Shown here one piece after another: positions 37,369-46,968 of a DNA stretch of 62,221 bases (the first letter of the stretch is position 1; every line of letters starts with the position of its first letter). The stretch is from IMG/VR virus record IMGVR_UViG_3300001419_000005, positions 91-62,311 of that record. One strand, written 5' to 3'. The notes under the pieces were generated by a model. The model was given only the letters and a program-made list of their open reading frames with translations, was not told the origin of the DNA and did no database searches. Position numbers and translations under genes: made by a program. Origin of the DNA: a virus.

Positions 37369-39993
37369 TCAGCGGTTAAAGGAAGAGTACTTCTCGTTGA
37401 AGATACCCTTCAGCTGAATCTGTGTAATGTTCACCGGGTTCGGTGTAGTAGAAACAATCTCAATTATCGACTCGTCTGCATTACCAAAGATCTTGGCTAT
37501 GCTCTCACCGCGTACTTCGCGGTTAGACATGGTCAGAGGATCAAGTCCCAACGTCTCGTCCAGCTCCATAGGAGTGAACGTCGTCGGGACATGGCGTCGA
37601 CCACGGATCTCAGTCTCAACATAGTACTGGCCCGAGTTCGAGTGCTGCGTATGCATAGACCTCAAGCTAAGGAGGCCGTCGATCACGTTGTTCTGCTGGT
37701 CCCTCTGGTAGAGGGGAGACAGAGTAATGACCATAGAATAGTTTCGTCCGAGATAGAGCGTAAGCCCGTCATCGAGGCGACCGGAGATCTTGACATGAGT
37801 CTCGCCCGGGGTGTCCCGGTTGAATTCCTTAGTAGTCAGGATGATGCCACCCTCATTGAACTTCTCGGTCATACCCTCGGGGGTAGGCTCGTAGCCCGTG
37901 ATGACAACATCGTTGTCCTTATCAGCGGTATGAGGGAAGACAACCTCAGTCGTGTTGGTGGAGTCGTCGTATGTAGACGTAACGCCTTCCTCCACGATCA
38001 AGGTCTCGGCATCGTCAAGCCACACATGGCTACCAGCATCCTCTCGGAACCGCTGGGAGTACATGGAATAGACGTTATCTTCATCCTTGGTAAGGAAGTA
38101 GATCTCCTCTTCGTGAGCCTTCATGGACTCAATGTTCTTGTCGTAATTGAGACGGAAGAAGGCATTCTGCAACAGCTGATCGCCTTGGAAGCGGTTGGTG
38201 TAGCAGTACACATCACCTCGGTGGTCGCTATCAGTCATGAGCAGCGTTTCGTATGCGTTACACACAGCAAGAGAACCGTAGTTCACCGGCAGGTAGTTAG
38301 GCACATGCTTTGAGACCTCAGCCGCTCGCTGCACAGTCACAGCGGAGCTTGGCATGTAAATATACAATCTCCTATCATCAAAGAAGTACACCTGGTTACC
38401 CATGAGCAGCGGGTCAGTCACCGACGAGGTCGAGTAGAATGACTCAGAGGACAGGGCAGCAGTGTACGGAGTGATCTGGTTCTCGGATCCCTCAAGAGCG
38501 AACTGAACATCAGCGCCAGTGTTGACAAAGATGTACGACTCGAAGGGGGTGAGCGAGACCACAGGGGTATACTTATTCGAGGACAGCTGGACGTCGATGG
38601 GATCAGTGTCCACCACCAACGAAGGATCAGCCAGGAAGAAGTTACCGTAGTCGTTCGTCTCCGAGGAGAACACCGTATCCCCGATGGCATACCACAGCCG
38701 GTTACGGAAGATAGCCATGGCGGTGATCGGAGCCTGAGCTCCGTTCTTCCACGCCGTGGGACCGGGATTGCTGTCAGAGTCACCTGCAACACGAGTGTCG
38801 TAGGTACCAGCTTCGAGGTTCCAGGTGTTACCACCACCGGTAGGGATGAGCACGCAGGGCATGCGGTTGTTGTCCAGCCTAGAGAAGGCATCTGGAGAAC
38901 GAATCTTCATAAGGTATGGGGACTCAGTGGACGAGCGTACGATGTAGTAGCCCGGCTCAGATCCGCCATATCCGTTTTCGAAATAATAAATCTTACCCTT
39001 ACCACCATCGCCGACACCTCTGCCGTTAGCCCCATCGCCGAGCTCGTCGGCATACAAGGCGGCAAGCATAGTCTCAGCACCATTCCACGCCAGTACATCA
39101 TCTCCCGGAGGAGGCAGCTTCACGTGGCTGATATCAGGGAGGGACTGACCGAGGTACGACTTCGAGGAGTCAGGGTACCGGAAGTCCTGGACAGAGATCC
39201 GAGCCGTGACCCGGCCGGAGTCCACCCAGTGAGTGGCTCCACCGTAGTTAGCATCGGTGTTATTCGTCGAGGAGATGTCAGCCTTCGCTCGCCAGATAGT
39301 AGCGCCAGTGCCCAGGGCAGGCTTATAGACTTCCTGTCCGCCGGCGTAGGCTCGGCCTTCAACCCAGATAAGGGCGGTGCCCTCGGGGTCCGTAGCAGAG
39401 GCCGTCTCGTAAGTGACAGGCTTACCAAGGACATCGTCGTTGGCAGTCTCAACACCATCGAGGCCGAACAGCTTACCGTCAGCGTCCGAGCTGTACCCGG
39501 TATGCACCAGTTTGTTGAGGATCAGTAGGCGAGGACCGATCGAGATGATCGACAACGCTTCTTTTGCCTCATTGGTACCATTACCATAGCGGATGTACTC
39601 CGCCAGGCCAACGTCGGGCGTGATCTGAACGATCTCTCTAAGAGTAGGACTGCCGCCGTTGTGCGTCATCTCATGCACGAAGATCAAAGGATCTCCAGGC
39701 GACGACTTGTAGTCAATAGAGATAAGGTACACTAGGTTCGGGGTCAGATCAAACCAGTAGTGGAACATGTCCTCCGACGTAGCCGGAAGACCCAGGTCAC
39801 CCTTGGTGGTAAAGGTGGTATTATTAACGTGTCTGCAAGGAACATGGCGAGTGCCCGGCCGCTTCTCAGCTGACCGCTCCACCGTGATGACGGTGTTGAT
39901 GAGCTCCTGTGCTTCTGTGGGGAGGCGCTTAGTAGCAGCCTGACGTCCCACGCCGTCCTTCAGAGAACGGATGAACAAGTTGACAGGTGGCAA
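37369..39993 (-). CDS. Tail tubular protein B (gp12-like)
   Basis: An 874-residue nozzle protein, in size and position like T7 gp12 (794 residues). It starts LPPVNLFIRSLKDGVGRQA, with 'VSRQ'-like GVGRQA and a following 'RPGTRHV' typical of the family's N-terminal region. The start codon is TTG at 39993, supported by AGGAGG seven bases upstream; no ATG in frame fits. It follows tail tubular protein A by 11 bases. It forms the distal tail tube and carries the fibres. Confidence 0.85.
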   Translation of the reverse strand: MPPVNLFIRSLKDGVGRQAATKRLPTEAQELINTVITVERSAEKRPGTRHVPCRHVNNTTFTTKGDLGLPATSEDMFHYWFDLTPNLVYLISIDYKSSPGDPLIFVHEMTHNGGSPTLREIVQITPDVGLAEYIRYGNGTNEAKEALSIISIGPRLLILNKLVHTGYSSDADGKLFGLDGVETANDDVLGKPVTYETASATDPEGTALIWVEGRAYAGGQEVYKPALGTGATIWRAKADISSTNNTDANYGGATHWVDSGRVTARISVQDFRYPDSSKSYLGQSLPDISHVKLPPPGDDVLAWNGAETMLAALYADELGDGANGRGVGDGGKGKIYYFENGYGGSEPGYYIVRSSTESPYLMKIRSPDAFSRLDNNRMPCVLIPTGGGNTWNLEAGTYDTRVAGDSDSNPGPTAWKNGAQAPITAMAIFRNRLWYAIGDTVFSSETNDYGNFFLADPSLVVDTDPIDVQLSSNKYTPVVSLTPFESYIFVNTGADVQFALEGSENQITPYTAALSSESFYSTSSVTDPLLMGNQVYFFDDRRLYIYMPSSAVTVQRAAEVSKHVPNYLPVNYGSLAVCNAYETLLMTDSDHRGDVYCYTNRFQGDQLLQNAFFRLNYDKNIESMKAHEEEIYFLTKDEDNVYSMYSQRFREDAGSHVWLDDAETLIVEEGVTSTYDDSTNTTEVVFPHTADKDNDVVITGYEPTPEGMTEKFNEGGIILTTKEFNRDTPGETHVKISGRLDDGLTLYLGRNYSMVITLSPLYQRDQQNNVIDGLLSLRSMHTQHSNSGQYYVETEIRGRRHVPTTFTPMELDETLGLDPLTMSNREVRGESIAKIFGNADESIIEIVSTTPNPVNITQIQLKGIFNEKYSSFNR

Positions 39994-40004
39994 GGCTCAC
40001 CTCC

Positions 40005-40673
40005 TCAAGTAGTAGGATCGTTGGGACCAGTTCGGAACTGATCCGTGTTATAATATTGGTTACGGCCGTATAGCATCTTGAGAACAGGCAGCGTACCATC
40101 CCGGAGGATAGAGTATGACTTATCCTGAGCGTCCTCGCCCTTAGCCTTGGCCGTGTACTTCATCTCGAGCTGAGCGAGATAGTTGTCCGTACCGGCGTCA
40201 CCGTTGGAGAGCATCTGGTACTCTCGGGACGCCTGCATAACGACTGCCTTCTGGATTGCAGTAGACATATCTTCCCAGTCCATGGTGACAATGTACTTAA
40301 GGTTGTACACTTCGCCGTTACTGTGAGGGAACACGTCGGTATCATCCGTCAGGTTATAGAGGTAGCCGCCTCTAGAGACGACACGACAGATGGCACCAAC
40401 CTGAGGCTCGGTCACGGCCTTGGGAGGGTTAAGCATAGTACAGTCGATCGAATCAGCGCGAAGCTTAATTCGTCCGGTGAGGCCCGTAGCCACCTGCTCA
40501 ACGAGCTGGTTCTCTGCGAGTCCTCTCTGCTGGTAGTCAGCAGTCTTCTGGTCCAGCAAGAATTCTGCAATGCTGGTATCAATGCCGCTCTGATTATTCA
40601 AGTCAGCGACAATCATTTCTCCACTGTAAAGAAGCATGGAGTTGATTGCATCTAGTCTAGTCATAGCTCCCAT
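40005..40673 (-). CDS. Tail tubular protein A (gp11-like)
   Basis: A 222-residue protein (T7 gp11 is 196) with the typical start MTRLDAINSMLLYSGE and a later 'TSIAEFLLDQKTADYQQRGLAENQ' block characteristic of gatekeeper proteins that join portal to nozzle. The ATG at 40673 has AGGAG at good spacing; a second ATG nine bases in is less well placed. It is separated from the capsid gene by a terminator and a second hairpin. Confidence 0.88.
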   Translation of the reverse strand: MGAMTRLDAINSMLLYSGEMIVADLNNQSGIDTSIAEFLLDQKTADYQQRGLAENQLVEQVATGLTGRIKLRADSIDCTMLNPPKAVTEPQVGAICRVVSRGGYLYNLTDDTDVFPHSNGEVYNLKYIVTMDWEDMSTAIQKAVVMQASREYQMLSNGDAGTDNYLAQLEMKYTAKAKGEDAQDKSYSILRDGTLPVLKMLYGRNQYYNTDQFRTGPNDPTT

Positions 40674-40703
40674 AAGGAAACTCCTTTATAATAAATTTAA
40701 AAG

Positions 40704-40731
40704 CCAAGCCCCCCACTTAAGAGGAGCTTAG
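40704..40731 (-). other. Intergenic hairpin before tail tubular A
   Basis: An 11-bp stem (three G-U pairs in minus-strand RNA) with loop TTAAGT, followed by GGCTTTTAAATTT. Same type as 27807-27834; could be a processing site between capsid and tail messages. Confidence 0.5.
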
Positions 40732-40790
40732 CGACGGGGGTCCCAGTCGCCTAGATAGCAGCGACCCAGCCATGGTAGCTGGCACAAAGA

Positions 40791-40818
40791 CGGGACCCGA
40801 GGTTTCCCCCGGGTCCCG
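40791..40818 (-). terminator. Terminator-like hairpin after the capsid gene
   Basis: A perfect 9-bp stem CGGGACCCG/CGGGTCCCG with a ten-base loop, then TCTTTG on the minus strand, about 70 bases after the capsid stop. T7 has its main late terminator (T-phi) in the same place, after gene 10. Confidence 0.65.
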
Positions 40819-40888
40819 CTAGATCTGTTGATCACCTACTCTCTGTGTGTAATGGAGAAATAACCCATAGCACTAACAGAGAATAGTA

Positions 40889-42112
40889 TCAGACCGTGTT
40901 GATGTATTCCTGAGTCATGTTGAGGTCGGAACGAAGCGCAGCCTTGGTGACCGAGCCCGCAGGTGCGGTCGTGACGACAGCAGCACACTCGGGACGAAGC
41001 ACACCCGTGCCACCCATCATGCTGGCGACGGTGAAGACGGTGTTGCGACGGATGTCGTCAACGGTGTCGACCTTGAGGCCAGTGCTGTTGAGCTGAGCGA
41101 CGGCCTTGGGCTGCCAGATGACAGCCTTCACGCCGGCGGTACCAAACTTCAGGTTGTATCGGCTTTCACCGATCTCGTCCTGGACCGCCGTATCGGCGTC
41201 GAAGTTGGGGAGGTGGTTCGTCTTGATGATCGTCACACCCATGTACTCGAGACGGTCCGAGAGGCTCATCATGCCGTCACGGAGACCAGCACCGAGACCA
41301 CCGGCGTCAGCCACGCCACCGAAGAACGGACGGCCAGAGCCACCGACGAGGTCGGCAGCTTCGCGGGCCACGCCGAGCGCGCGGATGTCGTGGAAGGTAC
41401 GGGGATCGACCGCGCAGAAGACGGAACCAGTGTCGGCGTCGATCTCCTGGAGGTGGACCATGAAGTCCTCAAGCTTGCTGAGGAGCAGCAGCGCCGCCGA
41501 AGCGTCACCGGTGCCGAGGTTCGCGAAGGCCGCGTCCGCGTAGAGCGGGCTGTCGGCGAGCGAGTTGCGCCAGCCGGAAGCGACCGAGGCGAGACGGGGA
41601 TCGTCGGCGAGGACGCCTTCGGCGGCCGCACGGACGAGGTACGCACCGACCTGGAGGTCACGCGCGTTGGCGAGGGTCTGACCAGCCTGTCGCGCGAGTT
41701 CCGAACGGTACTCCCACTGGCTGATCATGAGGTCGATGTTGTCAAGCTCGAAGTGGGTCGCGATGGGACGGGCGTCCAGCTGGACCGCGATGGTCTTCGA
41801 GGTGTGCTCGTTGGTGTTACCAACCAGCTCTTCACCAGCACCCCAGGCGGGCTTGAGAGCGACGGTACCCATGATCGGGAACTCGGCGACTCGGCCGCTG
41901 GCGATGGTGCGGCTCTCGGTGGCGGAGCCGAAGCAACGGTACTGCTCATACGCAGTCATCACTTCGCCCGACCAGATGGGGAGCCAGAGCTTGTTGGTTC
42001 CGGCGGAACCGCCGGTGGTGGCCGAAAGGTCGGCGGCCGCGTCACGTCCGAAGACGCCGTGGACATCAAAGGCGACGTTAGTGCCGACGCCCGAAGAGGG
42101 GGAAACTGCCAT
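40889..42112 (-). CDS. Major capsid protein (gp10-like)
   Basis: A 407-residue protein of HK97-fold major capsid size, between scaffold and tail tubular A as in T7. It starts MAVSPSSGVGTNVAFDVHGVFGRDAAA and contains a long helix-like segment and the typical 'SGEVMTAYEQ' early region of marine podovirus capsids. AAGGATT lies upstream of the ATG. A 143-base leader separates it from the scaffold gene and a terminator follows it, which suits a highly expressed message. Confidence 0.9.
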   Translation of the reverse strand: MAVSPSSGVGTNVAFDVHGVFGRDAAADLSATTGGSAGTNKLWLPIWSGEVMTAYEQYRCFGSATESRTIASGRVAEFPIMGTVALKPAWGAGEELVGNTNEHTSKTIAVQLDARPIATHFELDNIDLMISQWEYRSELARQAGQTLANARDLQVGAYLVRAAAEGVLADDPRLASVASGWRNSLADSPLYADAAFANLGTGDASAALLLLSKLEDFMVHLQEIDADTGSVFCAVDPRTFHDIRALGVAREAADLVGGSGRPFFGGVADAGGLGAGLRDGMMSLSDRLEYMGVTIIKTNHLPNFDADTAVQDEIGESRYNLKFGTAGVKAVIWQPKAVAQLNSTGLKVDTVDDIRRNTVFTVASMMGGTGVLRPECAAVVTTAPAGSVTKAALRSDLNMTQEYINTV

Positions 42113-42255
42113 TGTAGTTAATCCTTAGTTGAAACATTAAATCAATAATAAAGTAATCTGATTAGTAGCTATACTTTGATGGTGGCTGGGGGTTATCCTA
42201 GTCAAGGGCCCTCCGCAACCAGCGAACAGGGGCTCGGGCACAACGGCCCAGCATG

Positions 42256-43116
42256 TCAGCTGATCTTGGTCCAGTCAGTCATCGCCGCTCGGCTATTGAC
42301 CTGATTAGTATAAGTCGCGTCCTTCCCATACTTTGGGTCGGCACGCAGTGCAGCAAACTCATTGACCGAGCCGAAGCCACGGATCGCTTCGCTTGCTGCG
42401 GGGTTCGCAGTAGTAACCTTGTGCGTCATCTCCTGCGCCTTAGGGGCAGAAGCTGCTGCTCGATCGTACTGCGCTTCGAGGCCACGAAGAGTGACTTCCC
42501 AAGCTGGGCCTGCGAGCCCGGCGTTGACCTGCTCACGTGCGGTCTCGTCCAGGTTATTCGACGCCCAACCAAAGATCTTCGCGATCCTCTCATCACCTCC
42601 GACCACCTCAGCAGCAGCAGTCATTCCCTGCTTAAGCTGGCTCTTGTGGGCGGAGACAAAGTCGTTAATAATATTATCGTTAAAACCGAGGGCCTTCAGC
42701 TCAGCACGAGACTCAGGGGTGACGTCACCGCCACGCATGATCTCGGTCTTCCACTGGCCCCACTTCTCCTCAGACACACCGGTAGGTTCAGCGGCAGGCT
42801 CTGGCTCGGGTTCGGGCTCAGAGATCTGCAGCGTCTCCGGGGCAGGTGCCTCCGGCTCCGGTGCGACTTCGGGTTCAGGAGTAGCTTCTTCAGCAGGCGC
42901 GGCTGCGCCGGCGTGGAACTGCTTCTCCATCTCCATGTAACTCTTAGCGAAAGCTTCCATGTTCACCGAACCATCGGCATTCTGGAACTTCGCGGGGACA
43001 CCTTCCATGTGAGCGGTGCCCTTAGCGGCCATAGCCGCATCATATTCTGGTGTGCCAGGCGAAGGCGCAACAGGCGCGACTTCGGTGGCTTCCGGGGTAG
43101 GGGTTTCTTCAGACAT
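42256..43116 (-). CDS. Scaffolding protein (gp9-like)
   Basis: A 286-residue acidic protein with a Pro/Glu-rich, low-complexity N-terminal half (residues about 1-115, many PEPE-type motifs) and a helical C-terminal half with basic patches. Composition, size and position immediately upstream of the capsid gene are those of T7-type scaffolds, which direct prohead assembly and then leave. AAGGAGATTAT precedes the ATG. Confidence 0.85.
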   Translation of the reverse strand: MSEETPTPEATEVAPVAPSPGTPEYDAAMAAKGTAHMEGVPAKFQNADGSVNMEAFAKSYMEMEKQFHAGAAAPAEEATPEPEVAPEPEAPAPETLQISEPEPEPEPAAEPTGVSEEKWGQWKTEIMRGGDVTPESRAELKALGFNDNIINDFVSAHKSQLKQGMTAAAEVVGGDERIAKIFGWASNNLDETAREQVNAGLAGPAWEVTLRGLEAQYDRAAASAPKAQEMTHKVTTANPAASEAIRGFGSVNEFAALRADPKYGKDATYTNQVNSRAAMTDWTKIS

Positions 43117-43140
43117 ATAATCTCCTTGTGTAAAAATCTA

Positions 43141-43758
43141 TTACTTCTTCTTCTTGATCATAGAGTATGCCTGGGCAACAATCCCAGCATACTCATCTGC
43201 GTCTGCAATACTAAACAGACCGGTAAGCACATCAGTTGCGTACGACGCGGTGGGGATAGCAGCAGCAAAGTCAGCCTTAGCCGCACCGCTCAGCTGAAGA
43301 ATAAAGTCCTCAAGAAGAGCTTCGCGATCTCCACCGGGGATAGCATTTTCGTAAATAAGCTTTGCCCACCCGGGATACTTAGCGATCATAAGACTGAGAT
43401 AGGTAACTTCGTCGGGCACGGTAAACACGGGGCCCGTCTTATCAGCGATTGTGGTGTTTTGAGCGAGAGTGCTCTTCCTTTCAGGAAGGAGATCATCGAT
43501 GCTTTCCTCTTGGTACTTATCTCGGATGGTAGCATCCACGGCAGTATAATCAAAGGAGGTTGCAGCGTCTGCTGCAATAGCAAGAAAACTGTAGTCTTCT
43601 TGAGTAGCCACATCGATATCACTCGCGGGAGTGAAGGTGATTCCTGCATCAGTAGCCATCTGCTCCTGATCCGCCGTACCAAGCCCGTTGAGATAAGACT
43701 CAAGCGCCGACCGGCGTCCCCGGACATCAGCCGGGAGGTTTGTAAAGATAAATGCCAT
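43141..43758 (-). CDS. Unknown virion-region protein
   Basis: A 205-residue, mostly helical, slightly acidic protein with a Lys-rich tail (MIKKKK). No signal peptide or membrane segment, and no family recognised. It lies between a small basic protein and the scaffold, and its ATG overlaps the preceding stop as TAATG, so it is translated with the capsid-assembly genes. It may be a minor capsid or assembly factor. Confidence 0.75.
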   Translation of the reverse strand: MAFIFTNLPADVRGRRSALESYLNGLGTADQEQMATDAGITFTPASDIDVATQEDYSFLAIAADAATSFDYTAVDATIRDKYQEESIDDLLPERKSTLAQNTTIADKTGPVFTVPDEVTYLSLMIAKYPGWAKLIYENAIPGGDREALLEDFILQLSGAAKADFAAAIPTASYATDVLTGLFSIADADEYAGIVAQAYSMIKKKK

Positions 43759-44036
43759 TATTTCTTTTTAGCCTTTCCGCCCGCACCTTGGCGAGCTCGG
43801 TTCTTGCTTCGGGCTTCAGAGGTAGTTCCTCCACCCTTCTTGTGGGAGACATCCTTGCCATCACCATTGCCGTAGGTACCTGCTTCGCGATTCTTCTTAT
43901 TGAGATCGGCGCGGTACTTCTTACGGGCCGGAGTCGAATGATACTTCTTATCATACGCCGCCTTCTTGGCCTTGGCCTTAGGATTCTGTGCATAATACTT
44001 ACTGGACTTAGACTTGCCGCCAGCTTTATCAGCCAT
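43758..44036 (-). CDS. Small, very basic protein of the capsid cluster
   Basis: A 92-residue protein rich in Lys, Gly, Asn and Tyr, with the run YYAQNPKAKAKKAAYDKKYH and a C-terminal KNRARQGAGGKAKKK. Similar basic proteins sit next to the portal in many marine T7-like phages. Its charge fits binding to DNA or to acidic scaffold. The ATG at 44036 overlaps the portal stop as TGATG, with AGGAGGT upstream inside the portal gene; I prefer it to the in-frame GTG one codon before. Confidence 0.8.
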   Translation of the reverse strand: MADKAGGKSKSSKYYAQNPKAKAKKAAYDKKYHSTPARKKYRADLNKKNREAGTYGNGDGKDVSHKKGGGTTSEARSKNRARQGAGGKAKKK

Positions 44037-45700
44037 CACATACCTCCTTGTGGCATGCCTGGGGTAAGCCCAGCTTGGTTCATCTGTTCAGTTATCATAC
44101 TGCCAGCCTGAGCAGCACCGGCAGCGCCTGCTGCCTCGCCCATGACTCCTGCCGCAGCGCCGAGGCCCTGCTGTGCAACGCCAGCCGCAGCCTGCTGCTG
44201 CATCTGCTGTGCCTGGAGAGCCATCTGTTCCTGCTGCATCTCTTCCTTCGACTGCACCCAGTTGCGGGGGTCGAAGCCAAGGGCACCAACGAGAGCTCGG
44301 CCGTACTCTTCCCACTGGAACAGCGCAGCTGCATCATCGGGGAGGTTACGAATCATTTCACCAAGCTGCATGAGCTTCTGAAGATCCGAGTCGTTGGACA
44401 GAGCCTGGAGACCGGTAGTAATACTAACCTCCAACCTACCCTCGGGAGTAAACTCCTGAGCAAGGCGAGGATCAATGTCACCGTTCTCAACCATGAGGAA
44501 CACAGCACGTCGGACGATGGGCTCCATGAGATCCTTAGCGATAGCCGAGAAGGCACCGCCAAGAACTTCTTCGAGCTGCTGTCCAGCCATGCGAACCTCA
44601 GTAGCAGTCACTCGCTCAGCCTGTCGGACTTGGCCCGACTCGTTGAGGAATGCCTTAGCAACAGTCATACGCATTTCCTGCACGGCCTGAGAGACAGCCT
44701 GCATCTGGTAGCGCAGGGTGTCAGCCGGAGACAGGACCGTCACGTCATCAGGACGGACGGAGAGCCAGGCGCCGTTGGGCTGACCGACAACGTCGTCCAG
44801 CTCAGAGGGCCCGGTGGGGTTCATAATCATCCAGAAAGTAGACGAAGCCGCCTGCCCCTGGAGCATGGTCTCAGTAAGAGCTTCGAGGGTTTGGATGTCC
44901 CCGAAGTTCTCCTCCACATGGGAGCGACCATAGTTCTCGCTGATCACACCGGACCAGCGGAGAGGGATGATGGGGCAGACAGAGTACTTGCCCTCATCAA
45001 TGAACGTGCCATCGGAGTACTCCTTGTGAGAGTACCACACGTCTTCCTCTTCGTCGTGCACCCAGCGGCACAAGATAGTCTTGTAGCCGGTGCGCGAGAA
45101 GGGAGCGTCGCCGGAGTATCCTCCGCCTCCGCCGTAGTGCAGATCGTAGTCGCCCGCAGGCTCGCTTGGATCTGCCAATTCATATTCAAGATACATAATC
45201 TCTCGGACCATACCCTTGACGTCCCGACGCACCTGGTACTGATCCAGACGGACCAGCCGGTAGGTGAAGTCATCCTCCATGATGAGGATAGCATCGCCGA
45301 CGACGATGAGAGACTGGAGAAGCTGGAACACCGTGCTTCGCAGGTTCTCCGAAGAGAGCTTGCGGTACACCTGGTAGCTCAGGCTTTCCATCAGGGTATA
45401 CGCTTCAGGATCAGGTTCCGTACCATCCTTAAGGGAGAACTGGAAGAAAGGCATATCGTTCAGCGGCATCAGCGCGCTGAGGATACGACTTGCCATACCA
45501 GTAACACCCTTAGCTGTAGCAGACGAGAACGGCTGGGGCAGTGCGAACTGCTCAGTCCAATTCTCAGGCGGCAGGAGCTGGGGGATAGAAAGCTGAGCGC
45601 ATTCGCGAGCGCGAACGAGCTTGGCTCTACGGTCCATGTCCATAGTCGTGAAGCGATTGGCGAGAGTATCCTCAGGATAGTTACCTGCAAGATTCGCCAT
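44036..45700 (-). CDS. Portal / head-tail connector (gp8-like)
   Basis: A 554-residue protein (T7 gp8 is 536). Recognisable parts are the early RARECAQLSIPQLLPPENW block, 'KGVTGMASRILSALMPLNDMPFFQF' and the later 'ERVTATEVRMAGQQLEEVLGG' helix shared by T7-type portals. A Gln/Ala/Met-rich C-terminal tail ends in a Gly-rich tip. It forms the twelve-part ring through which DNA is packed and to which terminase and tail dock. Confidence 0.92.
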   Translation of the reverse strand: MANLAGNYPEDTLANRFTTMDMDRRAKLVRARECAQLSIPQLLPPENWTEQFALPQPFSSATAKGVTGMASRILSALMPLNDMPFFQFSLKDGTEPDPEAYTLMESLSYQVYRKLSSENLRSTVFQLLQSLIVVGDAILIMEDDFTYRLVRLDQYQVRRDVKGMVREIMYLEYELADPSEPAGDYDLHYGGGGGYSGDAPFSRTGYKTILCRWVHDEEEDVWYSHKEYSDGTFIDEGKYSVCPIIPLRWSGVISENYGRSHVEENFGDIQTLEALTETMLQGQAASSTFWMIMNPTGPSELDDVVGQPNGAWLSVRPDDVTVLSPADTLRYQMQAVSQAVQEMRMTVAKAFLNESGQVRQAERVTATEVRMAGQQLEEVLGGAFSAIAKDLMEPIVRRAVFLMVENGDIDPRLAQEFTPEGRLEVSITTGLQALSNDSDLQKLMQLGEMIRNLPDDAAALFQWEEYGRALVGALGFDPRNWVQSKEEMQQEQMALQAQQMQQQAAAGVAQQGLGAAAGVMGEAAGAAGAAQAGSMITEQMNQAGLTPGMPQGGM

Positions 45701-45706
45701 TAGTTA

Positions 45707-46045
45707 TTACTCCGGTCGGGGGTTAATAGAAGTGTTCTTCGCCAGAGCTTCAGCGAATCCACCGGCAGCCATATTATCTGCTGCCTCTTCTTCCTCATCC
45801 TGCGCCGTGATCTCACCTTGGATGGCGAGCTCACCCTGCTGGATGGCAAGTTCCTCGGCGCCCTTCTGAGCGGCGAGCTTTTCTTCACGGGCCTCTTCAT
45901 ACTCACGCTGTGACGCTTCGTACTCCATAGCCCGCTGGTACTTCTCATCCTCAAGCCGCGCCTGGAACTGCTGTTCCTCGAGCTGCAGCTGGCGGTACTG
46001 CTCTTCAGTCATGCCGCCGTCAACTTTAACTGGTCCACCACCCAT
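45707..46045 (-). CDS. Glu/Gln-rich coiled-coil protein upstream of the portal
   Basis: A 112-residue protein dominated by a long Gln/Glu/Arg helix (residues about 12-75, EEQYRQLQLEEQQFQARLEDEKYQ...), almost certainly a coiled coil. A good AAGGAGG lies before the ATG. Position before the portal and composition suggest a small head-assembly or internal protein; the family is not recognised. Confidence 0.75.
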   Translation of the reverse strand: MGGGPVKVDGGMTEEQYRQLQLEEQQFQARLEDEKYQRAMEYEASQREYEEAREEKLAAQKGAEELAIQQGELAIQGEITAQDEEEEAADNMAAGGFAEALAKNTSINPRPE

Positions 46046-46056
46046 GGTGTACCTCC

Positions 46057-46968
46057 TTAGACTGGTCGACTGCTGCCGCCGCCGTAGTCAATGCGGGTCT
46101 TCTTCTGACCCCCACCAATACTGCCGTGGCTCTGTCGAGCAAGGTTTTGTTTATCTTCTTCAATAGATTTCTGAATAGCCTGCTTGCCCTTGGCTGCTTC
46201 AGCAGCGAGAGCGTCAGACTTCAGCTGTGCCTGAGCTTCCTGGTTCTGGAAGGACTCAGCTTGTGCCCGTGCAGCTTCAGCCCGGAGCGTGCGCTCGTCG
46301 GTGATGGCCTGCAGGGACATGTCTCGAACTTGGTTAGTCATTTTGTTCTGGAAATTCTTCAGACCACCGAACACCTCATAGGGGTCGATGATTCCAGCAT
46401 CGGCTGACGCTCTCATCTGAGCGCCGGTCTCTGCGCCAAAGGCTTCTTCCCAGAAGGTATCCTGATTCAGGTCTCGGCTGAGGTATCCAAAGGGATCCTC
46501 AATGCCAGCGCCTGCATCTTCGAAGGCCTGCCGGTTCGCTCGGTCCACCGCCATAGCGGAAGAGCTGTCGAACGTGTCGGCATTGACAACCTCGCCGGTG
46601 ACGGGGTCGACATAGTCAGCCATCATAGGCGTGGCCCCGGGGGTGTTCCCCATGGCCTCGTCAAGCATACCCATGGCGCGCATCTTATCTTGGATGCCTC
46701 GCTCAACTGCAGCAGCATGCTCACCTCTCGAGGAGAATCGTCTCTCACCACTGAGACCACCGAGGATCTCATCGGCCTGGATAAGACCACCGGCCTGTCG
46801 GCCGAGGACCTCAGCCATGCTGTCTTCCGGGATCGCACTGAGTTTGTTCTCGTGCACACCAGTAAGACGCTGGACAACTGAGTTGCCCCGGGCCAGGTGA
46901 TGGTCAGACATTCTCTGGTATAGAGACTTGAGTGCGGCTGTCTCGAATCGTTCTGGTTCTTCAGCCAT
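46057..46968 (-). CDS. Unknown virion-region protein
   Basis: A 303-residue protein, started at 46968 (MAEEPERFETAALKSLYQRMSDHH), where it overlaps the preceding 63-residue frame by eight bases and AAGGAC lies upstream. It is charged and helical, ending in a Gln/Ala-rich helix and a basic Gly/Ser tail. Its place at the start of the head cluster suggests a minor head protein; I do not recognise it. Confidence 0.75.
   Translation of the reverse strand: MAEEPERFETAALKSLYQRMSDHHLARGNSVVQRLTGVHENKLSAIPEDSMAEVLGRQAGGLIQADEILGGLSGERRFSSRGEHAAAVERGIQDKMRAMGMLDEAMGNTPGATPMMADYVDPVTGEVVNADTFDSSSAMAVDRANRQAFEDAGAGIEDPFGYLSRDLNQDTFWEEAFGAETGAQMRASADAGIIDPYEVFGGLKNFQNKMTNQVRDMSLQAITDERTLRAEAARAQAESFQNQEAQAQLKSDALAAEAAKGKQAIQKSIEEDKQNLARQSHGSIGGGQKKTRIDYGGGSSRPV

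Noticed and set aside
1481-45703. Long open frames on the plus strand, for example 2327-3730, 26221-27348 and 44048-45703
   Set aside because: Each lies opposite a strongly supported minus-strand gene, lacks ribosome sites and shows the low-complexity Arg/Ser/Leu/His composition of antisense frames.
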